64,000 nucleotides of DNA from Phyllobacterium trifolii (lineage in GTDB: Bacteria > Pseudomonadota > Alphaproteobacteria > Rhizobiales > Rhizobiaceae), in assembly GCF_014192095.1 (NCBI RefSeq), contig NZ_JACHXN010000011.1, positions 164,100-228,099 on the forward strand, read 5' to 3'. Shown here one piece after another: positions 26,250 to 35,573 of this stretch (its first letter is position 1; each line of letters opens with the position of its first letter). A model generated the notes under the pieces. The model was given only the letters and a program-made list of their open reading frames with translations. It searched no databases and had not been told where the DNA came from. The position numbers and the translations under genes were made by a program.

Positions 26250-27137
26250 TCAGACCACAAAATCGGTTTTTCGATAGCCCTGGATATAGAGAAGGGCGGT
26301 CAGATCACCATGGTCGATCCGCACGTTTGCCTGTTCTGCAACGATCGGTTTGGCGTGGAGCGCCACGCCTGTGCCGGCCAGTTGCAGCATGCCGAGGTCA
26401 TTGGCGCCGTCTCCGACCGCGATCGCATCTTGCGCTGAAAGGCCGAAACGCTGGCAGATGGAGGTCAGCGCCGCAACCTTCGCCTCGCGGCCGAGGATCG
26501 GCTCCTTGACCTCTCCCGTCAAGACTTTTCCATTATCTATCAAGGTGTTGGCACTGTTTTCATTGAAGCCGATCATCTCGGCGATACGCTGGGTGAACAC
26601 GGTAAACCCGCCTGAAACAAGCGAAGTATAGGCCCCGTGTTTTTTCATTGTGCGCACCAGTTCCGGTCCGCCTGGCATGAGCGTGATGCGGCCGGCGATC
26701 ACCTTGTCGATCACTGTGTAGGGCAGGCCCTTGAGCAGCGCGACACGTTCACGCAGCGCAGGTTCGAACGCGATTTCGCCATTCATCGCCCGCGCAGTGA
26801 TCGCCGCAACTTTTTCGCGCAGGCCAGCTTCTTCGGCCAGTTCATCGATACATTCTTGCTGGATCATGGTCGAATCCATGTCGGCGATCAAAATCTTTTT
26901 GCGTCTAGTATCTTGATTTCGCACGATAATATCTATTGGCGCGCCGTCGATAGCCCGTACCAGTTCAAGATGCGCTTCAGTGGCATCGGTGCCGTCCCTT
27001 AGAGGCAGATCACAGGCAATCCCATCGGCGAGCCAATAAAGACCTGTTGCATTAACCGCCGCCGAGGCTTTAATCCCGAGCGATGGTACAAGGTCCGAAG
27101 TGGCGGGATTGGCGATGAGCGTGGCCATCAAGGGCAT
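26250..27137 (-). CDS. serB: Phosphoserine phosphatase
   Basis: A 295-residue HAD-superfamily enzyme that removes phosphate from phosphoserine, the last step of serine synthesis. Motif I is IADMDSTMIQQE (nucleophile D and general acid D), motif II SGGFTVF, motif III/IV GDGANDLGML. The N-terminal 75 residues resemble the usual ACT-like extension. ATG codons at 27137 and 27128 are equally possible starts. The frame further upstream to 27206 overlaps miaA and lacks family sequence. It is divergent from miaA with a 14-base gap, so promoters overlap the coding ends. Confidence 0.95.
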   Translation of the reverse strand: MPLMATLIANPATSDLVPSLGIKASAAVNATGLYWLADGIACDLPLRDGTDATEAHLELVRAIDGAPIDIIVRNQDTRRKKILIADMDSTMIQQECIDELAEEAGLREKVAAITARAMNGEIAFEPALRERVALLKGLPYTVIDKVIAGRITLMPGGPELVRTMKKHGAYTSLVSGGFTVFTQRIAEMIGFNENSANTLIDNGKVLTGEVKEPILGREAKVAALTSICQRFGLSAQDAIAVGDGANDLGMLQLAGTGVALHAKPIVAEQANVRIDHGDLTALLYIQGYRKTDFVV

Positions 27138-27151
27138 AGGGCAATTTCCGA

Positions 27152-28048
27152 TTGGGCGTTGACGTGGCGAAAAGACAGATAATCCTGATAGCTGGACCGA
27201 CGGCAAGCGGCAAGTCGGCGCTTGCGCTTCGTTTGGCGGACGAAACAGGCGGTGTGATCGTCAATACCGATTCAATGCAGGTCTATGATGTCCTCAATCT
27301 CTTGACCGCGCGGCCAGGTCCGGACGATCTCAAAGCCGCGCCCCATTATCTCTACGGACATGTTTCACCGAGCATCGCCTACTCGACCGGACGCTGGCTC
27401 ACGGACGCCGAAGAAGTTCTGAATAGGCCAGAACTAACTGAAAAGACTATGATTTTCGTTGGCGGTACCGGGCTGTATTTTCGTGCTCTTCTCGGAGGGC
27501 TATCGGCAATGCCTGATATTCCGGCCGATATCCGGGCGCATTGGCGTCAGCAGGATGCGGAGCTGGGCTCTGAGGAATTGCACGCGATTCTCACCGAGAA
27601 AGACCCGTTGGCGGCGTCTACCTTGCGTCCGACCGATAGCCAGCGGATTGTAAGAGCGCTCGAAGTCATCGATACGTCGGGTCGGTCCATCGTCGAATGG
27701 CAAAAGGCAACCGGCAGATCGCTGATTCACTCTGGAGCTGCGCGCAAGATTGTTATCGAGCCCGATAGGAAATGGCTTGGCGACCGCATAGCATCGCGCT
27801 TTGAAACCATGATGAAAACGGGTGGCCTCGACGAGGTCAAGGCATTGTTATCATTGGGGCTTTCGAGTGAACTCCCTGCCATGAGAGCGATCGGAGTGCG
27901 CGAAATTGCCGAGGTTCTTGCCGATCGGCTGGGTCCAGAGGAAGCCGCAGAACTCGCGACGATCGCTACCCGTCAATATGCAAAGCGCCAGATGACATGG
28001 TTCCGCAACCAGCTCGGCGATGACTGGGAAAGGTTGCCTTATCCGTGA
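27152..28048 (+). CDS. miaA: tRNA dimethylallyltransferase
   Basis: A 298-residue enzyme that adds a dimethylallyl group to A37 of tRNAs reading UNN codons. The P-loop is [12 protein letters not shown], followed by [12 protein letters not shown] and [15 protein letters not shown], all conserved. The C-terminal [14 protein letters not shown] contacts tRNA. Start may be TTG at 27152 or GTG at 27164. Both lie within the short gap to serB. The gene is convergent with the HerA-like ATPase, its stop being one base away from that gene's end. Confidence 0.96.
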   Translation: MGVDVAKRQIILIAGPTASGKSALALRLADETGGVIVNTDSMQVYDVLNLLTARPGPDDLKAAPHYLYGHVSPSIAYSTGRWLTDAEEVLNRPELTEKTMIFVGGTGLYFRALLGGLSAMPDIPADIRAHWRQQDAELGSEELHAILTEKDPLAASTLRPTDSQRIVRALEVIDTSGRSIVEWQKATGRSLIHSGAARKIVIEPDRKWLGDRIASRFETMMKTGGLDEVKALLSLGLSSELPAMRAIGVREIAEVLADRLGPEEAAELATIATRQYAKRQMTWFRNQLGDDWERLPYP

Positions 28049-28049
28049 C

Positions 28050-29936
28050 TCAGGTCTTGTCGTTGCGGAACGTACGGATCAGGTCGCTGGCACGGAACCG
28101 GTCGGTATTTTCCGGTTGCGACTTGGGCGGTTCCTCTTTGCGGATCGCAGCATCGATATTGCGCCACTGGGTTCTTACCGGCTCCTGAGCCAGCGGAACC
28201 GTATGCCTCTGGCTCGCGACAGGCGGGTTAATACTGTCGACCATGTCGAATGCATCATCCTGATTACCTGTGCTTTCTGCCGCATTGAGCTGCCGCATTC
28301 GCATCAAGATCGTATCGAGAGAGAGGTAAGAATCGCCCAGCCGCATGGATTGCTGACTTTTGGTCATATGTGCGGCCGGCAGTTGGTCAGGCGCAATTGT
28401 CTCGAACATCATGCGCATCGGCGTCGGAACGGCCTCACCAAACGCGATCGCTTCTCGATTGGCAATCGATGACAGGAATCCAATCGTGCTTTGCGATGCG
28501 CCGGTAATGGCGCCCCGAATGATCTCCTGGTCACGCTCATTTCCAAGGCGCATGGCAAACACGGTGCTGCATTGGGAAAGAATGGTTGCATCGAGCTCGC
28601 CGGGACGCTGCGTAATGACCGCCAGATAGACGCCATATTTGCGGCCTTCCTTGGCAATACGGGCAATTGCCTGACGGGTTGGCCAGAAACCCGCATTGGC
28701 ATCCGCGGGAATGTAACGATGCGCTTCTTCGCAGACGACGAGCGTCTGTGCGCGGCCGTCGCTCGACACCACGAGGTCGAAAGCCATGCGGCAGAGTACC
28801 GAGGCAACGGAATTCACCACTTCCGATGGCAATCCAGCCAATTGAAAGACGCAAATTGGACGATCGTTCTTGGGTATGCGGAAAATGTGGCCAATCGTCT
28901 GGCGCATCGTGTCCATCGTCGTCGGGGCCGAAAACATGAAACGGTAGCGGGGGTCGGCAACCAGCGCCTGCAAACGCTGCCGAAGCGCCTTCATGATCGG
29001 CCGATCCGTCTTGCCTTCCAATTGGCCGATGCGTTCATCGATCAGCTTGATGAGATCAGCCATCCGGTATGGTGTCGGCGTATCCGCGGTCAACGACGAA
29101 TAGTCGCGATCTTTTTTCAGGAGCGATGTGGCGGTCGTTGCTTCGGAACTGGCAAAGCGCTCCCGCGCAATCGGAATCAGATCGCGCAAGGCATCAACTT
29201 CGGCTGGCACCGTCGGCCTCCCGCGGAAGACAGCTTCAGCAAATTCTTCCAGCCTGAACAGCCAATAGGGCAACTCCAACGTGTTGTAATCGATCGAGAT
29301 TGCATGATCAGGAAAGGCGCTTGCGAATTCGTTGTGCGGATCGAGGATGAGCACGCGTAAATCGGGTCGCTGCGCGATGATCTTGCGCAAGAGCAGGGAA
29401 ACGGCGCTTGATTTACCCACGCCGGTGCTGCCAAGGACGGCAAAGTGTCGCGAAACCAGACTATCGATGGATATCAATGCCGGGATCGACGCATTTTGCG
29501 ACAGATGCCCGACCGATACGGTGTTTTTCAGGCTTGCCGTGTAGATAGTTGCCAGATCTGTCGCGCGAATCCGATGCGCTACGGCGCCCATGTGCGGATA
29601 ATTCGCGATGCCGGATGAAAAGGTCAACGAACCATCATCATGCTCATTGACCTGTCCGATAAGCTCGACATGGATGCGAATGCTCTGGTCGGCTTCGACG
29701 ACCCATTGCGCTTCATGGGCGTTGACTTCATAGACGAGCCCAACCACGCGGCTGTTTCCGACTTGAATGGAAATCAACTGGCCGACTGTCCAATAGTCAT
29801 CCGATGCTGCGATAGAGGGCCCGGTCAACGCGTAAATGACGGCTTTTTCGCCGTTGCATTCGATGACGTGCCCATCGGTTCGATTGCGAACGAAGGGTCT
29901 GGGTTGTTCAGCCGGCAAGGCTTCAGCGTTCATCAT
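28050..29936 (-). CDS. HerA-like hexameric ATPase/helicase
   Basis: A 628-residue P-loop ATPase of the HerA/FtsK group (DUF87). An N-terminal beta-rich HAS-barrel (about residues 15-130) precedes Walker A GSTGVGKSSAVSLL (about 170) and Walker B LVVCEEAHRYIPADANAGFW (about 410). VITQRPGELDATILSQCSTV is the sensor/arginine region. Such proteins move on double-stranded DNA, often with a NurA-like nuclease or a partner in repair or defence. No nuclease is adjacent here. ATG at 29936 is used since the upstream 18 residues lack ribosome support. It is convergent with miaA. Confidence 0.8.
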   Translation of the reverse strand: MMNAEALPAEQPRPFVRNRTDGHVIECNGEKAVIYALTGPSIAASDDYWTVGQLISIQVGNSRVVGLVYEVNAHEAQWVVEADQSIRIHVELIGQVNEHDDGSLTFSSGIANYPHMGAVAHRIRATDLATIYTASLKNTVSVGHLSQNASIPALISIDSLVSRHFAVLGSTGVGKSSAVSLLLRKIIAQRPDLRVLILDPHNEFASAFPDHAISIDYNTLELPYWLFRLEEFAEAVFRGRPTVPAEVDALRDLIPIARERFASSEATTATSLLKKDRDYSSLTADTPTPYRMADLIKLIDERIGQLEGKTDRPIMKALRQRLQALVADPRYRFMFSAPTTMDTMRQTIGHIFRIPKNDRPICVFQLAGLPSEVVNSVASVLCRMAFDLVVSSDGRAQTLVVCEEAHRYIPADANAGFWPTRQAIARIAKEGRKYGVYLAVITQRPGELDATILSQCSTVFAMRLGNERDQEIIRGAITGASQSTIGFLSSIANREAIAFGEAVPTPMRMMFETIAPDQLPAAHMTKSQQSMRLGDSYLSLDTILMRMRQLNAAESTGNQDDAFDMVDSINPPVASQRHTVPLAQEPVRTQWRNIDAAIRKEEPPKSQPENTDRFRASDLIRTFRNDKT

Positions 29937-30093
29937 TGGTGACCATTCCGTGAACTGATAGCAGTGTGTTGACAAGACTTGTCGGGTCACCCTAATTCGA
30001 AGGCATTGAGATTATCTTAGCGTGATTATGACAATTGTTTCGACCGGTTTCAGGCTCAGTGCTGGTCATTCGATTTGATTTGCATTTTTGCCG

Positions 30094-30122
30094 TTGACGT
30101 ATGGAATTTGCTTAACTATCGT
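30094..30122 (+). promoter_or_regulatory. Promoter of the ilv leader and ilvBH
   Basis: TTGACG (30094-30099), 17 bases, TATCGT (30117-30122). Transcription should begin around 30129-30131, which is the ATG of the leader peptide, so the transcript is probably leaderless. Confidence 0.55.
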
Positions 30123-30130
30123 CCGCGACC

Positions 30131-30178
30131 ATGAAAACAGTTCTTATCGTCGTGGGATCGCGCATGGGCAGGGTGTAG
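30131..30178 (+). CDS. Leader peptide of the ilvBH attenuator
   Basis: ATG at 30131 opens a 15-residue peptide, MKTVLIVVGSRMGRV, with four valines, one leucine and one isoleucine. This is the composition expected of a branched-chain amino acid leader peptide. No ribosome site precedes it, in line with a leaderless transcript as known for trpL in Sinorhizobium. Stalling of the ribosome at the Val/Leu/Ile codons when charged tRNA is scarce would favour the antiterminator fold. Confidence 0.8.
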   Translation: MKTVLIVVGSRMGRV

Positions 30179-30240
30179 TAAGCACCCGGCGAAAGCTCCC
30201 ATGCGCGATACACAGGCTCCTTCGGGGGCCTTTTTTATTT
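30162..30240 (+). terminator. ilvBH transcription attenuator
   Basis: Two competing structures are visible. GCATGGG-CA-GGGTG (30162-30175) pairs with CACCC (30183-30187) and CCCATGC (30198-30204). Downstream, GGCTCC-TTCG-GGGGCC (30215-30230) followed by TTTTTTATTT is an intrinsic terminator. With the leader peptide overlapping the first arm, this is a classic amino acid attenuator for the downstream acetolactate synthase genes. Confidence 0.8.
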
Positions 30241-30308
30241 CCAACATTTCAGTTAGAGCAGACACCTTCTGAAGGGCCAAGAGCCGCAGAATAGACGGGA
30301 AGAGACCG

Positions 30309-32114
30309 ATGAAAGCAGACAAGCAGGATAGTGACAGCCGACCATCGCAACGACGTGAAATGACTGGTGCCGAGATGGTCGTCCAGGCACTCATTGATCA
30401 AGGGGTAACCGATATTTTCGGATATCCGGGTGGCGCAGTGCTTCCGATTTATGATGAACTCTTCCAACAGGACAAGATCAACCACATTCTCGTTCGGCAC
30501 GAACAGGGTGCGGGTCATGCCGCGGAGGGTTATGCCCGCTCCACCGGCAAAGTCGGCGTTATGCTGGTCACATCAGGGCCCGGTGCAACCAATGCGGTTA
30601 CGCCGCTGCAGGATGCGTTGATGGATTCCATTCCGTTGGTCTGTATCAGTGGACAGGTCCCGACGAGCCTGATCGGTTCGGATGCCTTCCAAGAGTGCGA
30701 TACGGTCGGTATTACGCGTCCTTGCACCAAGCACAATTGGCTGGTGAAGGATGTCAACGATCTGGCGCGTGTTCTGCACGAAGCTTTCCACGTCGCCAAG
30801 ACAGGGCGTCCCGGTCCGGTTCTCGTTGACGTTCCGAAGGATGTTCAGTTTGCAACCGGCATGTATACACCGCCGGAAGTCTCGCCGCGCACCAGCTATC
30901 ATCCCAAGATCCAGGGTGATATCGAGGCGATCAAGCAGGCTGTTGCTCTGATGTTGACGGCAAAACGCCCTGTTATCTACTCGGGGGGCGGTGTCATCAA
31001 CTCCGGCAACGAGGCAAGTAAATTGCTGCGGGAACTCGTTGAGCTCACCAATTTCCCGATTACCTCGACATTGATGGGGCTTGGTGCTTATCCGGCATCT
31101 GGCAAGAATTGGCTTGGCATGCTCGGAATGCACGGAACCTATGAAGCCAACATGACGATGCATGATTGCGATGTCATGTTGAACATCGGTGCGCGCTTCG
31201 ATGACCGTATTACCGGCCGCATCAGCGGTTTCTCGCCAAATTCCAAAAAAATTCACATCGATATTGATCCGTCGTCGATCAACAAGGCGGTTCGGGTTGA
31301 TGTTCCGGTCATCGGTGATGTTGCCCATGTGCTCGAAGATATGATTCGCCTGCTGCGCGCGTCGTCGACAAAGCCTGACGAAAAGGCGATCGATCAATGG
31401 TGGTCGCAGATCGACAGGTGGCGCGCACGGAAATCTCTGTCCTATACGCGCAACAAGGACGTGATCATGCCGCAATATGCGCTGGAGCGGCTGTATGCAC
31501 TGACCAAGGATCGCGACACCTATATCACGACCGAAGTCGGCCAGCACCAGATGTGGGCGGCGCAGTTCTATCATTTCGAAAAGCCCAATCGCTGGATGAC
31601 ATCAGGCGGTCTCGGAACGATGGGCTATGGCCTACCGGCAGCGCTGGGTGTGCAGATCGCGCATCCTGACTCACTGGTTATCGACATCGCTGGGGACGCT
31701 TCGGTGCAGATGACTATGCAGGAGATGAGTGCTGCTGTTCAGTATGAAGCGCCGATCAAGATCTTTATCCTGAACAACCAGTATATGGGTATGGTTCGCC
31801 AATGGCAGCAACTGCTGCATGGCAATCGACTGTCGCACTCCTATACGGAAGCCTTGCCCGATTTCGTCAAGCTCGCGGAAGCCTATGGCGGTCATGGTAT
31901 TCGCTGCGAAAAGCCTGGCGATCTCGACGATGCCATTCAGGAAATGATCGACGTCAAAAAGCCGGTTCTTTTCGATTGCCGCGTGGCTAATCTCGCGAAC
32001 TGCTTCCCGATGATCCCTTCCGGCAAGGCTCACAATGAGATGCTTTTGCCGGATGAGGCTACGGATGATGCAGTCGCCAACGCCATTGATGCCAAGGGCA
32101 GACAGCTCGTTTAG
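30309..32114 (+). CDS. ilvB: Acetolactate synthase, large subunit
   Basis: A 601-residue thiamine-diphosphate enzyme that condenses pyruvate (or pyruvate and 2-ketobutyrate) in the first common step of valine, leucine and isoleucine synthesis. The catalytic glutamate lies in RHEQGAGHAAEGYARSTGK. The ThDP/Mg motif is GDASVQMTMQEMSAAVQYEA to NNQYMGMVRQ. FAD-binding centre and length are normal. It has an upstream attenuator with a Val/Leu/Ile leader, and is followed 21 bases later by the regulatory subunit. Confidence 0.97.
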   Translation: MKADKQDSDSRPSQRREMTGAEMVVQALIDQGVTDIFGYPGGAVLPIYDELFQQDKINHILVRHEQGAGHAAEGYARSTGKVGVMLVTSGPGATNAVTPLQDALMDSIPLVCISGQVPTSLIGSDAFQECDTVGITRPCTKHNWLVKDVNDLARVLHEAFHVAKTGRPGPVLVDVPKDVQFATGMYTPPEVSPRTSYHPKIQGDIEAIKQAVALMLTAKRPVIYSGGGVINSGNEASKLLRELVELTNFPITSTLMGLGAYPASGKNWLGMLGMHGTYEANMTMHDCDVMLNIGARFDDRITGRISGFSPNSKKIHIDIDPSSINKAVRVDVPVIGDVAHVLEDMIRLLRASSTKPDEKAIDQWWSQIDRWRARKSLSYTRNKDVIMPQYALERLYALTKDRDTYITTEVGQHQMWAAQFYHFEKPNRWMTSGGLGTMGYGLPAALGVQIAHPDSLVIDIAGDASVQMTMQEMSAAVQYEAPIKIFILNNQYMGMVRQWQQLLHGNRLSHSYTEALPDFVKLAEAYGGHGIRCEKPGDLDDAIQEMIDVKKPVLFDCRVANLANCFPMIPSGKAHNEMLLPDEATDDAVANAIDAKGRQLV

Positions 32115-32135
32115 GAAAACCGGAGAAAATAACAA

Positions 32136-32708
32136 ATGAACGCTCAAAACCTAGCCTCCGGTTCGGCATATTTCATTGCCAAGGAGACTGAACTACCAGT
32201 CACGACAGTTCTATCGGTCCTGGTCGATAACGAGCCGGGCGTCCTTGCACGCGTGATTGGCCTATTCTCCGGACGGGGCTATAACATTGAAAGCCTTACG
32301 GTTTCCGAGACCGAGCACGAACAGCATCTGTCGCGCATCACAATCGTGACGCGCGGCACGCCGCATATTCTGGACCAGATCCGCCACCAGCTGGAACGCA
32401 TTGTGCCGGTGCACCGTGTGGTAGATTTGTCTGTGCGTGCAGATGAACTTGGTCAGAGCGGGCCAATCCAGCGCGAATTGGCGCTGGTCAAAGTCGCTGG
32501 TCTTGGCGAGCACCGCAATGAAGCATTGCGTCTGGCCGATGCGTTCCACGCCAAGGTGACGGACGCAACGACGGAGCATTTCATCTTCGAGATCACTGGC
32601 AAAGGTTCGAAGATTGACCAGTTTATCGCGATCATGAAGCCGCTTGGCCTTGTCGAGATTTGCCGGACAGGCGTTGCCGCCATGAACCGCGGCCCGATGG
32701 GAATGTAG
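32136..32708 (+). CDS. ilvH: Acetolactate synthase, small (regulatory) subunit
   Basis: A 190-residue regulatory partner of IlvB. Its N-terminal ACT domain contains VLVDNEPGVLARVIGLFSGR and RGYNIESLTVSETE, which binds valine for feedback control. The C-terminal domain (LALVKVAGLGEHRNEALRLA onward) also matches. Cotranscribed with ilvB. A ten-base-pair hairpin follows at 32724-32755. Confidence 0.97.
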   Translation: MNAQNLASGSAYFIAKETELPVTTVLSVLVDNEPGVLARVIGLFSGRGYNIESLTVSETEHEQHLSRITIVTRGTPHILDQIRHQLERIVPVHRVVDLSVRADELGQSGPIQRELALVKVAGLGEHRNEALRLADAFHAKVTDATTEHFIFEITGKGSKIDQFIAIMKPLGLVEICRTGVAAMNRGPMGM

Positions 32709-32723
32709 CCAAGCTTTAGTACT

Positions 32724-32755
32724 CTTGTCAGGGGCTTAATTGTATCCCTGACAAG
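32724..32755 (+). terminator. Hairpin after ilvH
   Basis: CTTGTCAGGG and CCCTGACAAG are perfect ten-base arms with a 12-base loop, 15 bases after the ilvH stop. It lacks a T run, so it is a weak or factor-dependent terminator, or an mRNA stabiliser. Confidence 0.5.
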
Positions 32756-32820
32756 TCCCGCCTTGAGCAAGATATCGCCCGGCCCTATGAGTGCCCCTTT
32801 TTACAGGGGTGGGGATAACA

Positions 32821-33414
32821 ATGACACTCGAGATTTTTCTGACCCTGCTGGTGTTCGCTTTCGTCACGTCGATAACGCCGGGACCAAATAATTTTATGCT
32901 GCTGACGTCGGGCGTCAATTTCGGCTTTAAACGCACGGTTCCCCACATGTTCGGTATTGGCTCGGGTTTCTTTACTCTGCTTATTGGCGTAGGTTTGGGA
33001 CTTGGAGCTCTGCTCCAGACCTTTCCGCTTCTTTATATGGCCCTGAAATTTGCGGGTGGTGCCTATCTGATCTATCTCGCCTACAAGATCGCCATGTCCC
33101 GCTCTCTGAACGCCGTTGACAGCAAGGCGCGACCGATGACGTTCCTCGAAGCTGCCGCGTTCCAGTGGATCAACCCGAAAGCATGGGTGATGGCTGTGAC
33201 CGCCATGGCAACTTATACGTCGCCGCAAGCTTATTTTACGACGGTTTTACTCGTGGGGATCGCGTTTGCGATCGTGAATATTCCATCCGTTTCGAGCTGG
33301 GCAGCCTTTGGGCAAATCATGCGCGGTTGGCTTGCTGATCCGGTGCGGCTGAAATGGTTCAACATCACAATGGCGGTTCTGCTCGTGGCCACCTTATGGC
33401 CGATGTTGAAGTAA
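32821..33414 (+). CDS. LysE family amino-acid exporter
   Basis: A 197-residue inner-membrane protein with six hydrophobic segments. The N-terminal SITPGPNNFMLLTSGVNFGF is the family signature, and FQWINPKAWVMAVTAMATY the second conserved region. LysE/RhtB proteins export amino acids such as lysine, threonine or homoserine. Start ATG 32821 is chosen because GGTGGGG precedes it. It lies between the ilv and nitrile hydratase operons, with no clear link to either. Confidence 0.9.
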   Translation: MTLEIFLTLLVFAFVTSITPGPNNFMLLTSGVNFGFKRTVPHMFGIGSGFFTLLIGVGLGLGALLQTFPLLYMALKFAGGAYLIYLAYKIAMSRSLNAVDSKARPMTFLEAAAFQWINPKAWVMAVTAMATYTSPQAYFTTVLLVGIAFAIVNIPSVSSWAAFGQIMRGWLADPVRLKWFNITMAVLLVATLWPMLK

Positions 33415-33452
33415 GCTTGCGCTGACCGCTGTTGGCGCATAGGATTTTCTCC

Positions 33453-34073
33453 ATGCCACACGATCATGACGACCACCATCACGATAATGAACTTGATCCC
33501 ATGGCTGCGCGCGTGCGCGCCTTGGAAACGATTTTGACGGAGAAGGGCCTCATCGACCCGCAGGCGATTGATGTGATCGTCGATACGTACGAAACGAAGG
33601 TTGGTCCACGCAACGGAGCGAAAGTTGTCGCAAAAGCTTGGTCGGATCCAGAATATGCCGATTGGCTGAAGCGCGACGCAACAGCAGCAATTGAATCCCT
33701 GAGTTATACCGGGCGGCAGGGCGAGCATATGCAGGCAGTATTCAATACGCCGGACACGCACAATCTCGTCGTATGCACGCTGTGCTCATGCTACCCGTGG
33801 TCGGTGCTTGGCTTGCCTCCCGTCTGGTATAAATCGCCGCCCTATCGGTCGAAGGCCGTTATTGATCCGCGTGGCGTACTGGTCGAGTTTGATTTGTTCC
33901 TTCCCGACACGACTAGAATTCGTGTCTGGGATTCGACTGCCGAACTCCGCTATCTTGTTGTACCAATGCGCCCCGAAGGTAGCGAAGGCCTGAGTGAAGA
34001 ACAGCTTGCCCGGCTCGTCACACGCGACTCCATGATCGGGACGGGGCTGGCACTGGCACCGGAGGCAGCATGA
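33453..34073 (+). CDS. nthA: Nitrile hydratase alpha subunit (cobalt type)
   Basis: A 206-residue subunit that carries the metal centre converting nitriles to amides. The site is CTLCSC (C108, C111, S112, C113). Threonine at position 109 marks the cobalt type (iron enzymes have serine). The N-terminus is histidine rich ([11 protein letters not shown]). Body motifs [19 protein letters not shown] and [15 protein letters not shown] match. The stop overlaps the ATG of nthB, so the heterodimer is made in coupled fashion. Confidence 0.95.
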   Translation: MPHDHDDHHHDNELDPMAARVRALETILTEKGLIDPQAIDVIVDTYETKVGPRNGAKVVAKAWSDPEYADWLKRDATAAIESLSYTGRQGEHMQAVFNTPDTHNLVVCTLCSCYPWSVLGLPPVWYKSPPYRSKAVIDPRGVLVEFDLFLPDTTRIRVWDSTAELRYLVVPMRPEGSEGLSEEQLARLVTRDSMIGTGLALAPEAA

Positions 34074-34729
34074 ACGGGCCGCAGGATCTTGGCGGACAGA
34101 TGGGTTTTGGCCCTGTTGCGCCGGAAAACAATGAGCCGTTGTTTCACGCCGGTTGGGAAAAATGGGCTATGGGCATGACAATCGCCGCAGGCGCGATGGG
34201 GCAATGGAATATCGACGAAAGCCGTCACGCCCGCGAAAGTCTGCATCCCGCGGATTATTATGCTTCCTCCTACTATGAAATATGGACCAAGGCGCTGGAG
34301 GTCCTGCTGAAGCGCCATGGATTTGTCCAGCCACAGGAACTCGATGAAGGCCGCTCACTTGGTAAAGGAACTCAGCCAAAACGTGTTTTGAAAGCGGAAA
34401 ATGTCGCGGCAGCCCTTGCAAAAGGCGGTCCTTGCGATCGCCCTGTGGCAGGTGAGCCGCGCTTCCAGCCAGGCGATCGCATCCGTACCCATAATTTCAA
34501 TCCGGAAACGCATACGCGACTGCCGCGCTATGCGCGTGGCAAGTTGGGGGTAATCGAAGCTGTCCGTGGTGGCTTTGTCTTTCCGGATTCCAATGCTCAC
34601 GGCAAGGGTGAGAACCCCCAATATGTTTATACAGTGGTATTCACCGCGCCTGAGATATGGGGCGATGGAGCCGATCCTACTTTGACCATCAGTATTGATG
34701 CCTGGGAGAGTTATCTTGAGCCTGCGTGA
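34070..34729 (+). CDS. nthB: Nitrile hydratase beta subunit
   Basis: A 219-residue partner of NthA. It begins [20 protein letters not shown], the family signature, and ends with the SH3-like barrel ([40 protein letters not shown]). Together with alpha it forms the active site. Its 3' end overlaps the accessory protein gene by 14 bases. Confidence 0.95.
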   Translation: MNGPQDLGGQMGFGPVAPENNEPLFHAGWEKWAMGMTIAAGAMGQWNIDESRHARESLHPADYYASSYYEIWTKALEVLLKRHGFVQPQELDEGRSLGKGTQPKRVLKAENVAAALAKGGPCDRPVAGEPRFQPGDRIRTHNFNPETHTRLPRYARGKLGVIEAVRGGFVFPDSNAHGKGENPQYVYTVVFTAPEIWGDGADPTLTISIDAWESYLEPA

Positions 34730-35078
34730 GCTGATCACTCACTCGCGCGGACTACCCGCGAGCGGTGACGGTCCGGTATTTGCCGAACCTTGGCAGGCGG
34801 AAGCCTTTGCAATGGCGGTTGCCCTCCACGACCGCGGGTTGTTCACCTGGGAGGAGTGGGCGGCCACGCTTTCCGGCAAACTGAAACACCCTGGCGCGCT
34901 GGATGATGCTAGTGACTACTATAGTTGCTGGCTTGAGGCGTTGGAATCGCTGATCGCCTCCAAGAATGTTGCGGATAGCCACGATATCGATCAATTGGCT
35001 GCGGCTTGGCAGCGCGCTGCTCATGCGACACCGCATGGTCAACCCATCCGCCTCGAAAATGATCCGGACCGATCCTAA
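34716..35078 (+). CDS. Nitrile hydratase accessory (activator) protein
   Basis: A 120-residue protein resembling the beta-like activator of cobalt nitrile hydratases, which exchanges metal-loaded alpha subunits into the enzyme. The segment FAEPWQAEAFAMAVALHDRG and FTWEEWAATLSGKLKHPG are typical. TTG at 34716 behind GGGAGAG is the likely start. It overlaps the end of nthB. No separate cobalt transporter is visible in the window. Confidence 0.85.
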   Translation: MSLRELITHSRGLPASGDGPVFAEPWQAEAFAMAVALHDRGLFTWEEWAATLSGKLKHPGALDDASDYYSCWLEALESLIASKNVADSHDIDQLAAAWQRAAHATPHGQPIRLENDPDRS

Positions 35079-35079
35079 G

Positions 35080-35511
35080 ATGAATATACGCTCATTCGCT
35101 ACACTGCTGGTCTCCACTTTCATATTGTTTACCAGCCACGCCTCGGCACAAGACACTTCGTGGTCGACGCCGAACGAAGACGATCTACGCAAAGTCATCA
35201 CCGGAGCGACTCTTACGGGCGAAGTTAAAGCTGAGCCGCCCTTCAACTTCACTGAATTCCTCGGCCCGGATGGCAAGTCTCGCGGCAAGATGATCCAATG
35301 CTGCAAACCAGAAGAGGTTGCGACGAAGGGCATGCCCTACGCCGGCGAGTGGGCCCTTGAGAATGACAATCTTTGCTTGACCTATGAGGGCGAGGACCAA
35401 AAGATTTGCTGGACGTTGCAGGTCAATGGCGATCGTTTTCGTATGACGAATCAACAATTCGGCCGTATTGGCGAGGGACAGATACGGCCGGGAAATCCCG
35501 ATAATCTATAA
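35080..35511 (+). CDS. Small exported protein in the nitrile hydratase operon
   Basis: A 143-residue protein with a signal peptide (MNIRSFATLLVSTFILFTSH then ASA-Q, cleaved near residue 23). The mature part has a cysteine pair QCCKPEE and two more cysteines (NLCLTY, KICWTL). I do not recognise the family. The start lies one base after the accessory gene, so it is in the same operon. A periplasmic role in substrate or metal handling is only a guess from position. Confidence 0.7.
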   Translation: MNIRSFATLLVSTFILFTSHASAQDTSWSTPNEDDLRKVITGATLTGEVKAEPPFNFTEFLGPDGKSRGKMIQCCKPEEVATKGMPYAGEWALENDNLCLTYEGEDQKICWTLQVNGDRFRMTNQQFGRIGEGQIRPGNPDNL

Positions 35512-35573
35512 GTCTAATACTCCTCGCGTCCATTTTCCTTGCCCTTTGACGGCGAATCCTGTCACTCAGGACT

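Noticed and set aside
28491..29360. 289-codon plus-strand frame
   Set aside because: It lies wholly opposite the HerA-like ATPase, whose Walker motifs prove the minus strand. No ribosome site or family pattern.
30573..31574. 333-codon minus-strand frame
   Set aside because: Shadow of ilvB.
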